64,000 bases of DNA from Simmondsia chinensis (Eukaryota > Streptophyta > Magnoliopsida > Caryophyllales > Simmondsiaceae), in contig JAGTTD010000005.1 in NCBI GenBank assembly GCA_018398585.1, positions 5,449,355-5,513,354 on the forward strand, in the 5' to 3' direction. A program made the position numbers and the translations under genes. This document shows, piece by piece, positions 26,601-39,300 of the stretch (positions are counted from its first letter, which is position 1; every line of letters begins with the position of its first letter). The notes below the pieces were generated by a model, which made no database searches, was not told the DNA's origin, and was given only the letters and a program-made list of their open reading frames with translations.

Positions 26601-29600
26601 CTTTCTATGTTGATTTCTGGCGTTTGTAAGGTGCTCTTGGGGCATATTCGTTTAGACATATGATTGTCCATGTATTGCTTCATTGGAACTGTGTAAATTT
26701 CTTGAAACATGTGCTCCTCCCCGACGAAAAGAAAGAGGAAAAAAGAGGGGGGGGGGGGGGGGGGGGGGTTAATAATTGCTATATTTTCCTTGCTCCTAAT
26801 CCCTGACCTACAAGCTCTATGCCAGGTTTTATGTACTCAGAAGCAGATAATTTTGTAGCCCAAGCAATAAAGATCAAACATATTTCCAAAGATCTTTGGA
26901 AACTGTATTTAGGGTTCTACTTGTCTTTAAGTAATACATTGACATTTGAACGCATTACAGTATAGGGAAACGGAACTATGATTGTAAACTGTCAGCCTAC
27001 CACGCTTCCTGTTTGTGTTTTTTTAATTAAAAATAGTGGCTTTATTACTGAGACAAGAAGGTGCAAGCTAGAGGACCAGGCATGCCCTATGGCAATATAA
27101 AGCAGAATGCTACCTATCAGAACATTTTGCCTCAATCCTGCTGAAGTTTGGTTGAAGTCAGCACTTTCAAAAGACCATGCCAGAGCCCAAAGGGAGGCAA
27201 AGTTGCTTTGCTGGTGACTGAACAGAGAAATATGCCCTTCGAAGATCCTATTGCGCTTGAATCTTGACCCAAATGCGCCAAATTACGCAAAAGAGTGGAG
27301 ATTGTTGGAAGATCTTTCCCTCATCCCTTCTTCTGAAACCAATAATTCTCCGCTAAGGGAACAGCTCCAAGGTAGAGGAGCAGACCCAACTTTCCCCAAC
27401 AACGTAAATAGTTGTCTCCCAGATACACCAAGTGTAGTAGCATTAAAGAAACAAATGTGCATTAGTCATATTCATAATGAAGCACACATTTGTTGTGGAA
27501 AAGGGTCTTGTCTGGCCTTCTCTGCAACATTAGTGTTATTCTTTTAAGCAGTGTAGTCAGATTAAAGGCCCTTATTACATTGGAAACCCTGGCTCTTGAT
27601 ATAAAATGGCATACGAAAATACCAATGAATGAGCAGCAGCAATAAGATGATCAATATTAGAGTTACGAATAAAAATACCATACTGCTTATTCTCCATATC
27701 TGCGCCACCCAGTGTTCATATTAATTTGGAGAACTATAAGAGTCAAGGAGATAAATCAATTCAGTAATTTTGAGCACCTCGGATTAAACTTGAAGCACTT
27801 GTCATCTGCCTTGCCAAACAAAGGCCTTCAGAGATCTTTCATACGTAAAAGCAATTGTTACTCTCAATTATTCACTATATTTTCCAGCATATCATTTGGC
27901 TTTTGTTTTTCCTTTCTTTCTATCCATGCGTTGATTCTAATTGTGTGATTTTGTGTGGCATCCAGGTTCCAGAGGCTATACAAACACATTTTTTGGACAC
28001 TGTTGAACCTGATAAACATCCTGTTGTTGTACTTTCCTGGTATATCTTTGGTTTCTTTTACTAGCATTTCTAATCCACCGCAAAACATTTCACAATAAAT
28101 TGTTTATAGGCAATGTGGCAGACATACTCCAAATGCATTATATAAGATGTTATGCTATTTAGATGGAGAAAAATAAATTACTATGTTCAAGTTCAAGAAC
28201 AAAATTCTATTTCTATCATACAAGGATGTACCAAAACAAGATATGAAAAGCAGTCAGAAAACAATTCCTTCCAGTCACAATGATTATGTTATAATGGAAA
28301 TTCCTTGAAGTTTCTTTATGAACTGTACTGGGATTCTTAATGCACCATCCTGCCTTAAATTAGTAAGCCAAAAGGGATCAGTCTACAAATCCTCTCAGAA
28401 TATCAGAATTTTATAAAATGCTGGACTCTTGTCGACATAATTTGAGATCAATTAGCGTCAAATTTTAACATATCTATTTTTTTGAAAAAAAACTAGGCCA
28501 TCTGTACAGAATTTGTCCAAACTCTAGTAGGGTCTACGTACTTTGGTCAGACTGGTGGTTTCTCTTGACAACTCTTTCATCTTTGCTGATCATCTGTACA
28601 TGTGTCGCTTTCTGTTGATGCAGCTCTATTTTACATTTTGCTGAGAGTAGTGTTGATGATGGAATTAGGGCATCAATTTTCAGTCCTCGACTTCTGGAGG
28701 TATATGATTCAAAACATACCTATTCTACTTTTATTCAGGATCTCTGTATATGCATTTACTTGTTTTTGTTATATGTGTTCGGTAGCAGTTGACATATGGG
28801 ACCTCAACAGTGAAGCTTTTTTCCCCTCTTCCTTTTTAGTCAAAATGATCCCCATGTTGTGGGAACATACTTTTCTTTTAATTCTTTGAAGATGTCGAAA
28901 GCGTTTCATACACCTTTGGAATTGGTAATGAGAGAAAAATATTTTTGTCCAACCGCAAATTGTCTTTGCATCAACAGCTTCATCGTGTTTGCAGGCAGTC
29001 ATATGGTTCCTTTCTAGATGGTCCCGGACTTATCTAATACCGCCTGAAAGTAGTGGAGACAGCAGCCAAAGTTTGGTTCAAGATCAGTTTCTACAATCTA
29101 GAAAGGTTTTATTTGATTTCTTTGCCGGTCATCATCAAGGGAAAATGGTGCTTGATGTCGTTGTTAGGATATCCATGACAGCACTGGTATCATACCCTGG
29201 GGAAAAGGATTTGCAGGTATTGAAATGAATTTCTTTCTTTTCCTTAACATCTATGTAATTGAGTTCTACTATCCTCTGATATTGTATACATCAAGTTTTC
29301 GAAGATAACTATTTTTGGAATTCAGAGTTCCATTCAAGGTTGTCTCTGATGGCTTTTTCTGATTGCTTGGCATATTTTCATACATAGATGGGAGCAAAAT
29401 TCTTAGGGATGTATATCCCGAAGCCAATTTTAGAGGCCCATTGAATGTGATTTACTTGTTCAAATTCGTAATTCTAAAAATATAATGAAATTGGAGGCAT
29501 AGTCATTTTCTCATGATTGCATGTAGTACCTGAGTTTCAGATGAAGTAAAGAGCTTGAATAGTTTAAACTGTGATATCCTTTGCTATTAGGAGACTTCAA

Positions 29601-32600
29601 CTTTGCTAAGTGCTCTTTTTCCATTTACAATTCATTTGGTAGAGACGTTTATGTGCAAGAATACTTCAAGTTTACCTGCCTTGCTGTTTGTTGGACTGTG
29701 GCACTCTGAGTTACTGAATCCAATGTTAGTGCATGGGGACTGTTTGAACGGCAGCTGCATTGTTATTGTTATATGTTTGTCATATTGGATTTGCTTGAAC
29801 TTTTTGAGCTGCAAAAGCTATTCAGTAAACCTTGAAGATGGCTTTTTAAGGTTGCCAGAGAATGGTTGAGCTATTTGATGACAAGAGACATGTTTATTTA
29901 TCCTATTATGTAATTTAGTTCAATTTTATGGAGCTTAGGAAACCTTATGTTGCCAGGAATTTGAAAAAATAATTCTGAAAACTAGTTTTACCCTTTCAAC
30001 TGGAAAATTGTCTTAATCTTTTCAACTGTGTATCTGAACCATGGAGGTTCTGGTGACTCTTTTTTTGTCTGAATCCAGTATGTTGGTGATACTATGATAA
30101 TTTGGAAGCTGCTAAAGTCTTGTCTTTTAACTGCTAATAAAGTAGAAATTTTAAATGTTTTGTTTGTTTACTCCCATATTTTCACTCTCATTACAGGGAA
30201 AAGTCCCTGAAATGTTTTTCTTTTTTCTTGACAGGAACTTACCTGTCTTCATCTACTCCATGGACTTGCTCGACGTAGGGATATCTGCGCTTACCTTGTG
30301 TATCTCGTGAGTTATGTGGTTGAAGCAGCAATCATTTGATTTTATTGGACCCTCTTTCTATTATACTTTTCCAGAAAGTCTTGTGAATCATATGCACTCC
30401 TCTTTGGCATGGTCTACTATTTTCTATGTAGGAGTTTATGTAGGATGCATGCTTTTAAGATTGCCACTGAGACGAGAGTTAGGGGTACAAAGTCACTGAA
30501 CTGTTGGTTTGAAGGTGAACTCCGTTATCAAAATGCCTGTTGACTTGATGAGTATTTCTGATCCATGCCTCGGCATGTGGTATAGTTGTACTGGCCTGGT
30601 CTCTAGGTTGGTGAAATTGTCCTGGCGTCAAGTGCTCAGTGGCATGTTCGATAAAAAAGATGCATAGTGGCATGCTACTCAGAGAACAGTACTTGGCGAT
30701 TGCTTTAGAGATAGAAGGAATAGTCCTCCCTGCCCGATTATTTGTATTTTCTCTCTCCTCTTCTGTACTCATACTTTTCTTAAAATTTTGATTGACTTTC
30801 TCAAATTCTTTCAAAATCCAATTCCCTCTTTGTGTCTCCTCGAAACTTTTTGGAATGCTCTATATTTCTTCGTGAAGAGACTAAGCTGTTCTGTCTTTCC
30901 TGCAGGATTCATGGCGTAATTTGGCAAATTCTTTTTCTAATGACAGAACTCTGTTCTCATTGAGTGCTCGTCACCAAGTAAGTGCTTTGACATTCTTTCC
31001 AGTTATTAGTGTCACTCTTCTTTCTGTTGTATAATGGCCGGAATCTCCACTTTATGTTTCAGCGATCCCTTGCTCAGACTCTTGTTCTTTCAGCTACTGG
31101 GATGAAAAGTACCGAGGCATCAAATCAGTAAGCCCATTTTCTTTTCTTTTTGTTTCTTTCCAAAGTTAATACATCCTGGATGGAAAGGCTGATGGACGTG
31201 TACAATCATGAAGGTATGTTAGAGATCTGATGAAGCATATGGCAGCTTATCTTGTGGATTTGTCTTGCAAGAAAGATCTTAAAACTGTTGCTGAACAGCC
31301 AGATACCATCGCAGTGGTGGGTCAAAAAGTGTTAATTATTATTTCCATTTCCTACAGAAGTCTTCTATCTTCCCACCTTTTCTTTTGATTGGTTTGATAT
31401 GGATGTCAAATATCTGTAGGTCAGTTGCTTATTAGAGAGACTTCGTGGAGCTGCAAGTGCCTCAGAACCCCGAACACAGAAGGCAATATATGAGATGGGA
31501 TTTTCTGTCACGAGCCCTGTTCTGGTTCTTCTTGAAGTTTATAAGGATGAGGTATTGAATGAATTGTCCGTGCTTGCATGGTCTCAATGGGAGTTGATCA
31601 AAATTCTTTACTGAAATGTTCAAAAAAAAAAAAAAAAAAAAAATCTTTACCGAAGACATTGCATACGTTCATTCTTGTTGAGGAATTTTGAATAGATGCA
31701 TCTGACCTGTCTTTATGGGTAGAACTCCCCGACGTACAACTGGTGGTAGGGGTGTACATGGGTCCAGGAATGGACCGGACTGAACTACTTCAAATGATGA
31801 GAGTGATGAAACTGAGAATCGGACCAGTTAAAACCAGGTCGGTTCGGTCCAAGACTGGTTAGAAATCGGCCTGAACGTGACCGGATTGATGTGGACCAAT
31901 TTTTCATTTAACAAGTGTAATTATAAGAAAAAAAAGTGTTTCCATACAGAAGTAAAAACCTAAAAATGATATTATATGCACAGTATATATATAATTTAAA
32001 AATAATTTTACAAGATATATATATATATATATATATGTCACGACCCTAGCCGTGACAAGGCCCTACGCAGCAACCAAGAACGCCAAGGACAGAGGCTCGA
32101 GTGTCCAAGGCTCACAGCCGGATTCACGTCCAGTTCGTGTCACGACCCTAGCCGTGACAAGGTCAAGAGAGGCTAGCAGCCGAGCCAAGACAGTACCAAG
32201 GTTCACTGTCGGGTCCGTGTCGTGGGCCGCATGTCATGGGCACAAGTGGATGTCAAGGACCGGGAGGCTCAGCAAGACCCTAACCTAGATCACAGCCAGG
32301 GCCATGTCAGGGCCAGTCAGATCCGCGCCCGCCTAGTCCAGGACCGTGCCAACGCATGTCATGACAAGGTCAGGACCGTGCCAACGCATGTCATGACAAG
32401 GGCAGGCCGTGCCCAGACCGAGCCAGCGATACAGCCAGCAGGACCAAGGCCGTGCTTCTTAGCCGGTGGTGCCGGTAACCGGTAGCACAGCTCCAATACA
32501 CGCCCAAAGGCGGTACCCAGCTCTAGAAGCTTCCCAACCATCTTTCCCGCTCTTATTTGAATTCAAATACTTTCCCGCCTTTTATGTTTCCCGCCAATAT

Positions 32601-35600
32601 TATTGTATTTTCAGATTTAGGATTATTCTAGAAGAATCTAGATGATACTTAGCAATTACTATAAATACAAGAGTAATATCAATGTAATAATCATCCAATT
32701 AAACATGAATGAAATTTAGAGTTCAACTCTTAACTCTCCCATCTAATACTTTCTTTATTCTCTCTCTCATCTAAAATCTATCTCAATTCTTTCTCATCTA
32801 AGTCTAATTCACCTTCTTTCTCATCCCAAATTCTCTAAAATCCTATCAATTCTCAATATCAATCAAATCTCGAGCCACTAACTCGAGGTCACGAATCGAG
32901 GATCGTGACAAAGTGGTATCAGAGCCATCTTAGATCGGAGGCTCGTTATTAAAAAAAAAAAAAAAAAAAAAAATTTTTCCGCTGCACCTTTCGTTCATCC
33001 TGAGATCAAAGGATCTCATCACCAAAAAAACAAAAAAAATCGCTGTAGAAAATCCAGAACCGAGCAAGTTCAGCTTCGGTTAGAACAGAACCAAGCTGTG
33101 AGTACTGCACAGACAGGGAACCAGCAAACTGGACAGTGTCATGACCTGGATTCAGCCAAAGGACTTAACGGTCGAGTAAATTCAGTTGGAGCTAGGTCCG
33201 AAACCAACTCCACTTGACCCGATCGGCCTGAAATCAGTTGCTGCTGTACAGATCAGGTCTGATTCTGCTTGGATCATCCGATCAGGTATTGTTGAGTGTT
33301 TGGAACCAAGACTCGATTGAGATACATCAGATCGGGAGTTGGATTTTGAGATTAAGCTACGTGTGGAGAGGATCCTGACTTCACAATCCTCAACCGGTTC
33401 TATTTGGAGCTTGAAGGAGAGCAACGATCAAGAAAGCAACGACAGTGTTTGCTGCTACTTGTATCAATCTGGAAATTAGGTGGTGCTGCTGTACAGAACA
33501 GAACAAATCTGATTCTGTTGTTGAAGTATCGTGTTTAACTTGTTAAAATTCAGAATTAGCTGAGCTAGCTCAAATCTGGAGCTAATTTCAGCGATCAGAA
33601 AGATCTGAAGTATTGGCACTGCAGAACAGATCAAGTCTGATCTGGTTCTGTTCGGTTCCAGAAATGATCAGCCGAGGAGGAAATTAGTTCGGGCTCGGGT
33701 TAGCACCTGCACTGGGAACCGGGAGCTGTCAAGCAGCGAGCTGCTGCAAGCCGGGTGCCTGCACTGGGAGCCTGAGGCTGTCACGCAGCAGCGCAGATTC
33801 GGATCTGTGAAATCTATCCGATATTATAAAAAATAAAAAATAAAAATAAATAAAAAAATCTGTGTGAGAAACAATCCTTGTAAGTACTTCATTGTCAAAT
33901 GCTTCGCATTTGATCAGCTGGAATTTACCGATTGTGTGTTTCAAGGCCTAGCCGCGTGTGATCCGCACAACCCAACCGAGTGTAAAGGACAGCGCAGCAG
34001 TGGTGAAGTGTCCAGCAGCAAATTCACTTCGCAAATCAGCTCAGCGATTGCTATAAGGCAATCTGAGGCTGAACGTGAGTGACTGGTGTTTGGCTCCCTC
34101 ATTCCAAGTCTTCCTCAATACAAAACCATGCATTTAGAACTCAAGACAAAGAGTTCCGGGTGGTAAAATGGCAGCAAGAGATGTCCGGGGAAATACACTC
34201 CTTGTCAGGATAGGGAACCTTCTCTATCCCATAACCGAAGTCGTTCTCCACCAGGTCTTCTCGCCTTACGGTTGCCTTGAAGAAATCCGAATCCACTCAA
34301 CAACTTCCTTAGAAGTTGAAGCTGAAGTGACCTTCACTTCAAGGAGGGATGCTGAAAATGCACAAAAGTGGTTACATGGAAGAAACATATACAACAATTG
34401 TAATGTGATGAACATCCAAGTCCAAGTTCCACTTGAAGAATACCGTGGCCTAGAAGTAGCTTATGTTATGGAAGCAATTAGACCAAACCAAGAAGCTTGG
34501 CAGCAAGTCAAGACAGAGCTGGACAACATCGCGATCCTTGTTCAAAAGCAGATCGAGCTCGACAAAAAAATGAAGTCCTCCGTGGATGCCTTGATAGCAA
34601 CCGCTCAAGAATTTAATGACGAAGCTAGAACAACGAGTTCAAAGATTGAGAGGAAAATTGCCACGACAGCTCAAGAATGGAGTTATGTTGCTGAGGATAA
34701 ATCAGGAGAAAAATCCGTAAGCATAACCGAACCAAATCCAGCTGCAACGAACGTGTCACGGGAGGTTCCTCAGCCAGGCCTAAGCACTACCGTATCAAGA
34801 GAGCCACAACAGCTAGTTGACAACTCACGCAGTAAAGAGAGTGCGCAGGACAGTACACTTGGCCCTTGTCAAGAGCTGTCTGCTCTAGCTATGAAGAAAC
34901 AGTCAGCAACGCAGCATAAGCGTGGTGTTGGCCATGTACAAAAGACGGGTGTTAAGCGGAAGCGGCCACTACCGCAGCTGGTTAGCACTGTCAAGATAAC
35001 AGCCCAGCATCCAGGTCCGCAACAAATGAAAATAACATCATGTCAAGACCATCGCACTTGGACTAGAGGTGCACGAAGAGTCTTCAGAGAGGAAGCGCAA
35101 GCATGGGTGCACTTCCCGTGTACGGGGATTGGCACACTCAAGAAGAAGACGCAAGCAAGGGAACACTTCGCTTGGACCGGGTTTGGCACAAGAAGTGCCA
35201 CTCGCATCAACCTACCTAGTTTCCACTTAATTGTAAGGGAAGGGATTGGGTAGGAAGCTAATTGTATAGAAAAGTACTTAGTAGTAGTAGAAATGATGTA
35301 ATAGAACTAAGTACTTAGCCTATGATACTAGTAGTACATGTATTAGGAAAAAAATATATATATATATTGTAAGAGCTAGAAAGATAATAACGTCCTTGAG
35401 GACAAGGACAAATTGAAGGGGAAGGGATTGTCACGACCCTAGCCGTGACAAGGCCCTACGTAGCAACCAAGAACGCCAAGGACAGAGGTTCGAGTGTCAA
35501 GGTCGGGTGTCCAAGGCTCACAGCCGGATTCATGTCCAGTTCGTGTCACGACCCTAGCCGTGACAAGGTCAAGAGAGGCTAGCAGCCGAGCCAAGACAGT

Positions 35601-36303
35601 ACCAAGGTTCACTGCCGGGTCCGTGTCGTGGGCTGCATGTCACGGGCACAAGTGGATGTCAAGGACCGGGAGGCTCAGCAAGACCCTGACCTAGATCACA
35701 GCCAGGGCCATGTTAGGGCCAGTCAGATCCGCGCCCGCCTAGTCCAGGACCGTGCCAACGCATGTCATGACAAGGGCAGGCCGTGCCCAGACCGAGCCAG
35801 TGATACAGCCAGCAGGACCAAGGCCGTGCTTCTTAGCCGGTGGTGCCGGTAACCGGTAGCACAGCTCCAATACACGCCCAAAGGCGGTACCCAGCTCTAG
35901 AAGCTTCCCAACCACCTTTCCCGCTCTTATTTGAATTCAAATACTTTCCCGCCTTTTATGTTTCCCGCCAATATTATTGTATTTTCAGATTTAGGATTAT
36001 TCTAGAAGGATCTAGATGATACTTAGCAATTACTATAAATACAAGAGTAATATCAATGTAATAATCATCCAATTAAACATGAATGAAATTAAGAGTTGAA
36101 CTCTTAACTCTCCCATCTAATACTTTCTTTATTTTCTTCTCATCTAAACTCTATTTCTCTTCTCATCTAAAATCTATCTCAATTCTTTCTCATCTAAGTC
36201 TAATTTACCTTCTTTCTCATCCCAAATTCTCTAAAATCCTATCAATTCTCAATATCAATCAAATCTCGAGCCACTAACTCGAGGTCACGAATCAAGGATT
36301 GTG

Positions 36304-36350
<47 letters not shown>

Positions 36351-39300
36351 ATTAAATAATAAAAATAAATATTTTATTTCCTAAGCATTTAATATTTTTA
36401 GATACATATAGTATATTAATTATATATTAAAATTATATACCCAAAATATTTAATGTGAAACCAATGTTAATCGGTCTTTGGTCTAGTCTTTCGGTTTTCC
36501 AGGCTTGCACCAGACCTAACCGAAGACCGATTAAGGCCATGTTCTAGGACCGAAGACCGGACTGATATATGCTTGGTCTGGTCCGGTATATCGGTCCGGA
36601 CCGATTTTTGTTGACCCCTAACTAGTGGAAGGGAGAGGAATTGGAGAGATTTAGAAGAAAAGGGAGAGGAATCTAGACAGAAGAAGAAATTCACTTGCAT
36701 TTTTTAGCAAGCTTATTCAGTGTAACAGAACTTAATTTTAGGGTTAGAATTTACAGGTTTAAACTGAGAGCAATATTAGAAATTCAATATCGTGGACAAT
36801 AATTCAATTTGGGAACTAGGGTTAGAGAACTAATTCTATAAGCTACTAGGGACATATTAATTTTGAACTACTAAAAATTTATACATCAAATTATATTTGC
36901 CGTATTATTCATGGGCATGGCGGGGACAGTATGACTGTATCTGTCATCAAGCTAGCCTAGACTAGTGAAGGTGTAGGTTTTAGTTTTCTTGGTTTGTATA
37001 TGTCGTGACTTGTGAGATAGCCTTTAGTTATCTTCTGTTTCAAATAATTCAAGCCCTGTTCAAGTTGCCTGGTTACGGGCTTAGTATGAATTTGCAACTT
37101 CTGAGTATTATCCATCCCAATTGGCGTTCTTTCACAATTTCAGATGCACGACAACCTTGATGATCTGTTTCCCTATTTTTGGATGTTTCGGTTTAATATT
37201 TACCCATTAAAAGTTCTCTAACCATTCCAAGCTATGTAGAACTTTTCGTTAAGAGCCTCCCCTCAGATAATAATCATCTTCCGACTTTTGTCACCATCAT
37301 CATACAATCCATAAGTGCCACTTCTCACGTCAGATATTCAATCTCCTTCTTTTAGCCATATCATCCTTCCCTCAGCTAATGATCATCTTCCAACTTTGGT
37401 CTTTATGAGCTATATAGAATATGTACTGACTTTCACCATCATCATACAATCCACAACTGCCACTTCTCACATCGGATATTCAATATCCTCTTAGCCATAT
37501 CCTCCTACATTTGTGGGACCACATCAAATCTCTTTTTAACCTCTGTTCTTGTCTCTCGTGGTCTACCAATCCCTCTTCTGCTACCCATGCCTCAGTCAAC
37601 TTGCTCTTTCTGATTAGTTCACTGAAAACCATAATTTTATTCTCTAGGGAGCTACCTTCTTACTTTGCAATTTTATGGTAAATTTTTTGTCTAAAGATTC
37701 TGACCAGAATGTTGAGGATATTGGAGGGAGATGACTTATACTAGATTTTCATTGCTGAGTATTATATGTTTCTGCGGTTCCATGTTTTTGTGACCCTGCT
37801 GACTGTTGCAAGTTTCTGTACTGTCATATCTCTTGAGGTGACAGTTTGTTAATGCTGATTGCTTCCTGTTATCTAGTCTTCAGTTGTCTATTTGCTACTC
37901 AAGTTTGTTGCTCAATGGGTGGATGGCCAAATTGTCTACCTCGAAGCTCAAGAAACCATAGCGCTGATTAACTTCTTCATGCGTTTGCTGGAGCTGTATT
38001 CCTCCCATAATATGGGCAAGGTGATTGAAATTACGTGTTTACAGTCCATTTCTGAATGAGGCAGCAATTTCGATAAATACTTATATCGTTTGTCTTTAGT
38101 TCCTGTGTATATATTTTATATCTGTGGTCTTTACTGTGCCTTCAATTTTCTTCTGTTGCTTTTTCTTAGATGGAATGGCATCTCTGGAGTAAAAAACACT
38201 TCAAACTTCAAATGACCCTATGTGCTCAACATAGATGAAATTTGACATTTTTGCCCCTTTTCAATTTTATGTGACTTCCAAGATTTTGTTTGCCATTTGC
38301 AATTTGATTCCTTGACATCTCACCATTAATAAATGAAACATAATTCTACCTGTCACTATAGCTTGTCCTTTTTACCCTTCTATTGGATCATTTAAACAAT
38401 TTTGTTTTCATGAAAATTCAAATTGGATTGCATCCCTTTTGTTCTTTTGCATGGTTTCCATAGTTTGACATGAAACGGTGCTAGAATCTTTTCCCCTTGC
38501 CTGTTTCATTTTGTTGTTCTTTGCACAGTTCACGCTGCTTATCATCTAGAATGGTATAAAAGGAAAGTTTTTGGTTAAAAAGGACTTTTGACCGCGGAAT
38601 GAAAATGAGCAGCATTGAATGCTATGATTAACTAGATTCAAATGCAAACGTCACTGAAACTTATAACCAATACGGCCCAGACGAAGGGAATGCAAGGTTT
38701 CTTGTTGCTGATATTGCATGACTAAGCTGTTATTGGTTCAAAACTGAATTAGTCTTGACTGTGCTCTGTCGTGGTTCTGTTAATACAAGACATTTTGAAC
38801 GTAGACGAAGTATGGGCAAACTTTCCAGTGCACATTATAGCTATACCCAGGTTGTATACGTTATCTAAAGAGGATTCTCCTAACTGTAGCAAGAGCATCA
38901 AATCTTAAGCATTTCTTCTTACAAGTCCTGATGCAGCATACAAAAGGATTTAATTGTTTTAGAAGATATGATATTCTAAAGTGTATCTTATTAGATTTTG
39001 GTTAGGTAATTTTAGGATCATAGTTTAATCTCCTAGATATCTTTATTTTAGTTTATAGGATATTTGAGTAATCTTTATTTTTGTCAATGAGATATTTTAA
39101 ATATCTTTGTTTTGCGATAGTTATCAAAAAATAAATGAATAAAAATTGTTTTGGGAAGTAATTTCCTAGTTGATTTAGTATTTATGTCTTTGGTTATGCA
39201 ATATTATCTAAGGATTAGTTTTTGTCTTTTAATATAGTTTTGTAATTCATTATTTTTGGGATAAATTATAGAAAACTCTCCTATCTTGTGCTTCAAAAAT

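Larger units (their letters stand above)
32036..36306 (+). mobile_element. LTR retrotransposon carrying an RRM gene, element B
   Basis: The element is 4271 bp with LTRs 32036-32910 (875 bp) and 35429-36306 (878 bp). Both start TGTCACGACCC and end GTGACA, and look about 2% different by eye. The 5-bp flanks are ATATA on both sides, but lie in an AT microsatellite. A standard initiator-Met primer site follows the 5' LTR, and a purine tract precedes the 3' LTR. The 2.5-kb interior has a long untranslated leader and one ORF (34168-35253). That ORF is not gag-pol but has a polypyrimidine-tract-binding-like RRM. No protease, integrase or RT is present, so mobility must be borrowed. Confidence 0.92.
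31747..36620. mobile_element. hAT-type MITE in XPO4 intron 24, split by a nested LTR element
   Basis: The left end is TAGGGGTGTACATGG. The inverted right end is TAGGGGTCAACAAAAA. The flanks ACTGGTGG (31739-31746) and ACTAGTGG (36621-36628) agree at 7 of 8 positions, an 8-bp hAT-like TSD. Both arms are rich in CGGTCC/GGACCG repeats. Without the nested retrotransposon (32036-36306) the element is about 600 bp and non-coding. Its AT-repeat centre served as the insertion site. Confidence 0.72.

Noticed and set aside
35494..35852. Overlapping frames of 66 and 74 codons, also at 32052-32485
   Set aside because: They are in the LTRs of element B and shift with LTR indels.
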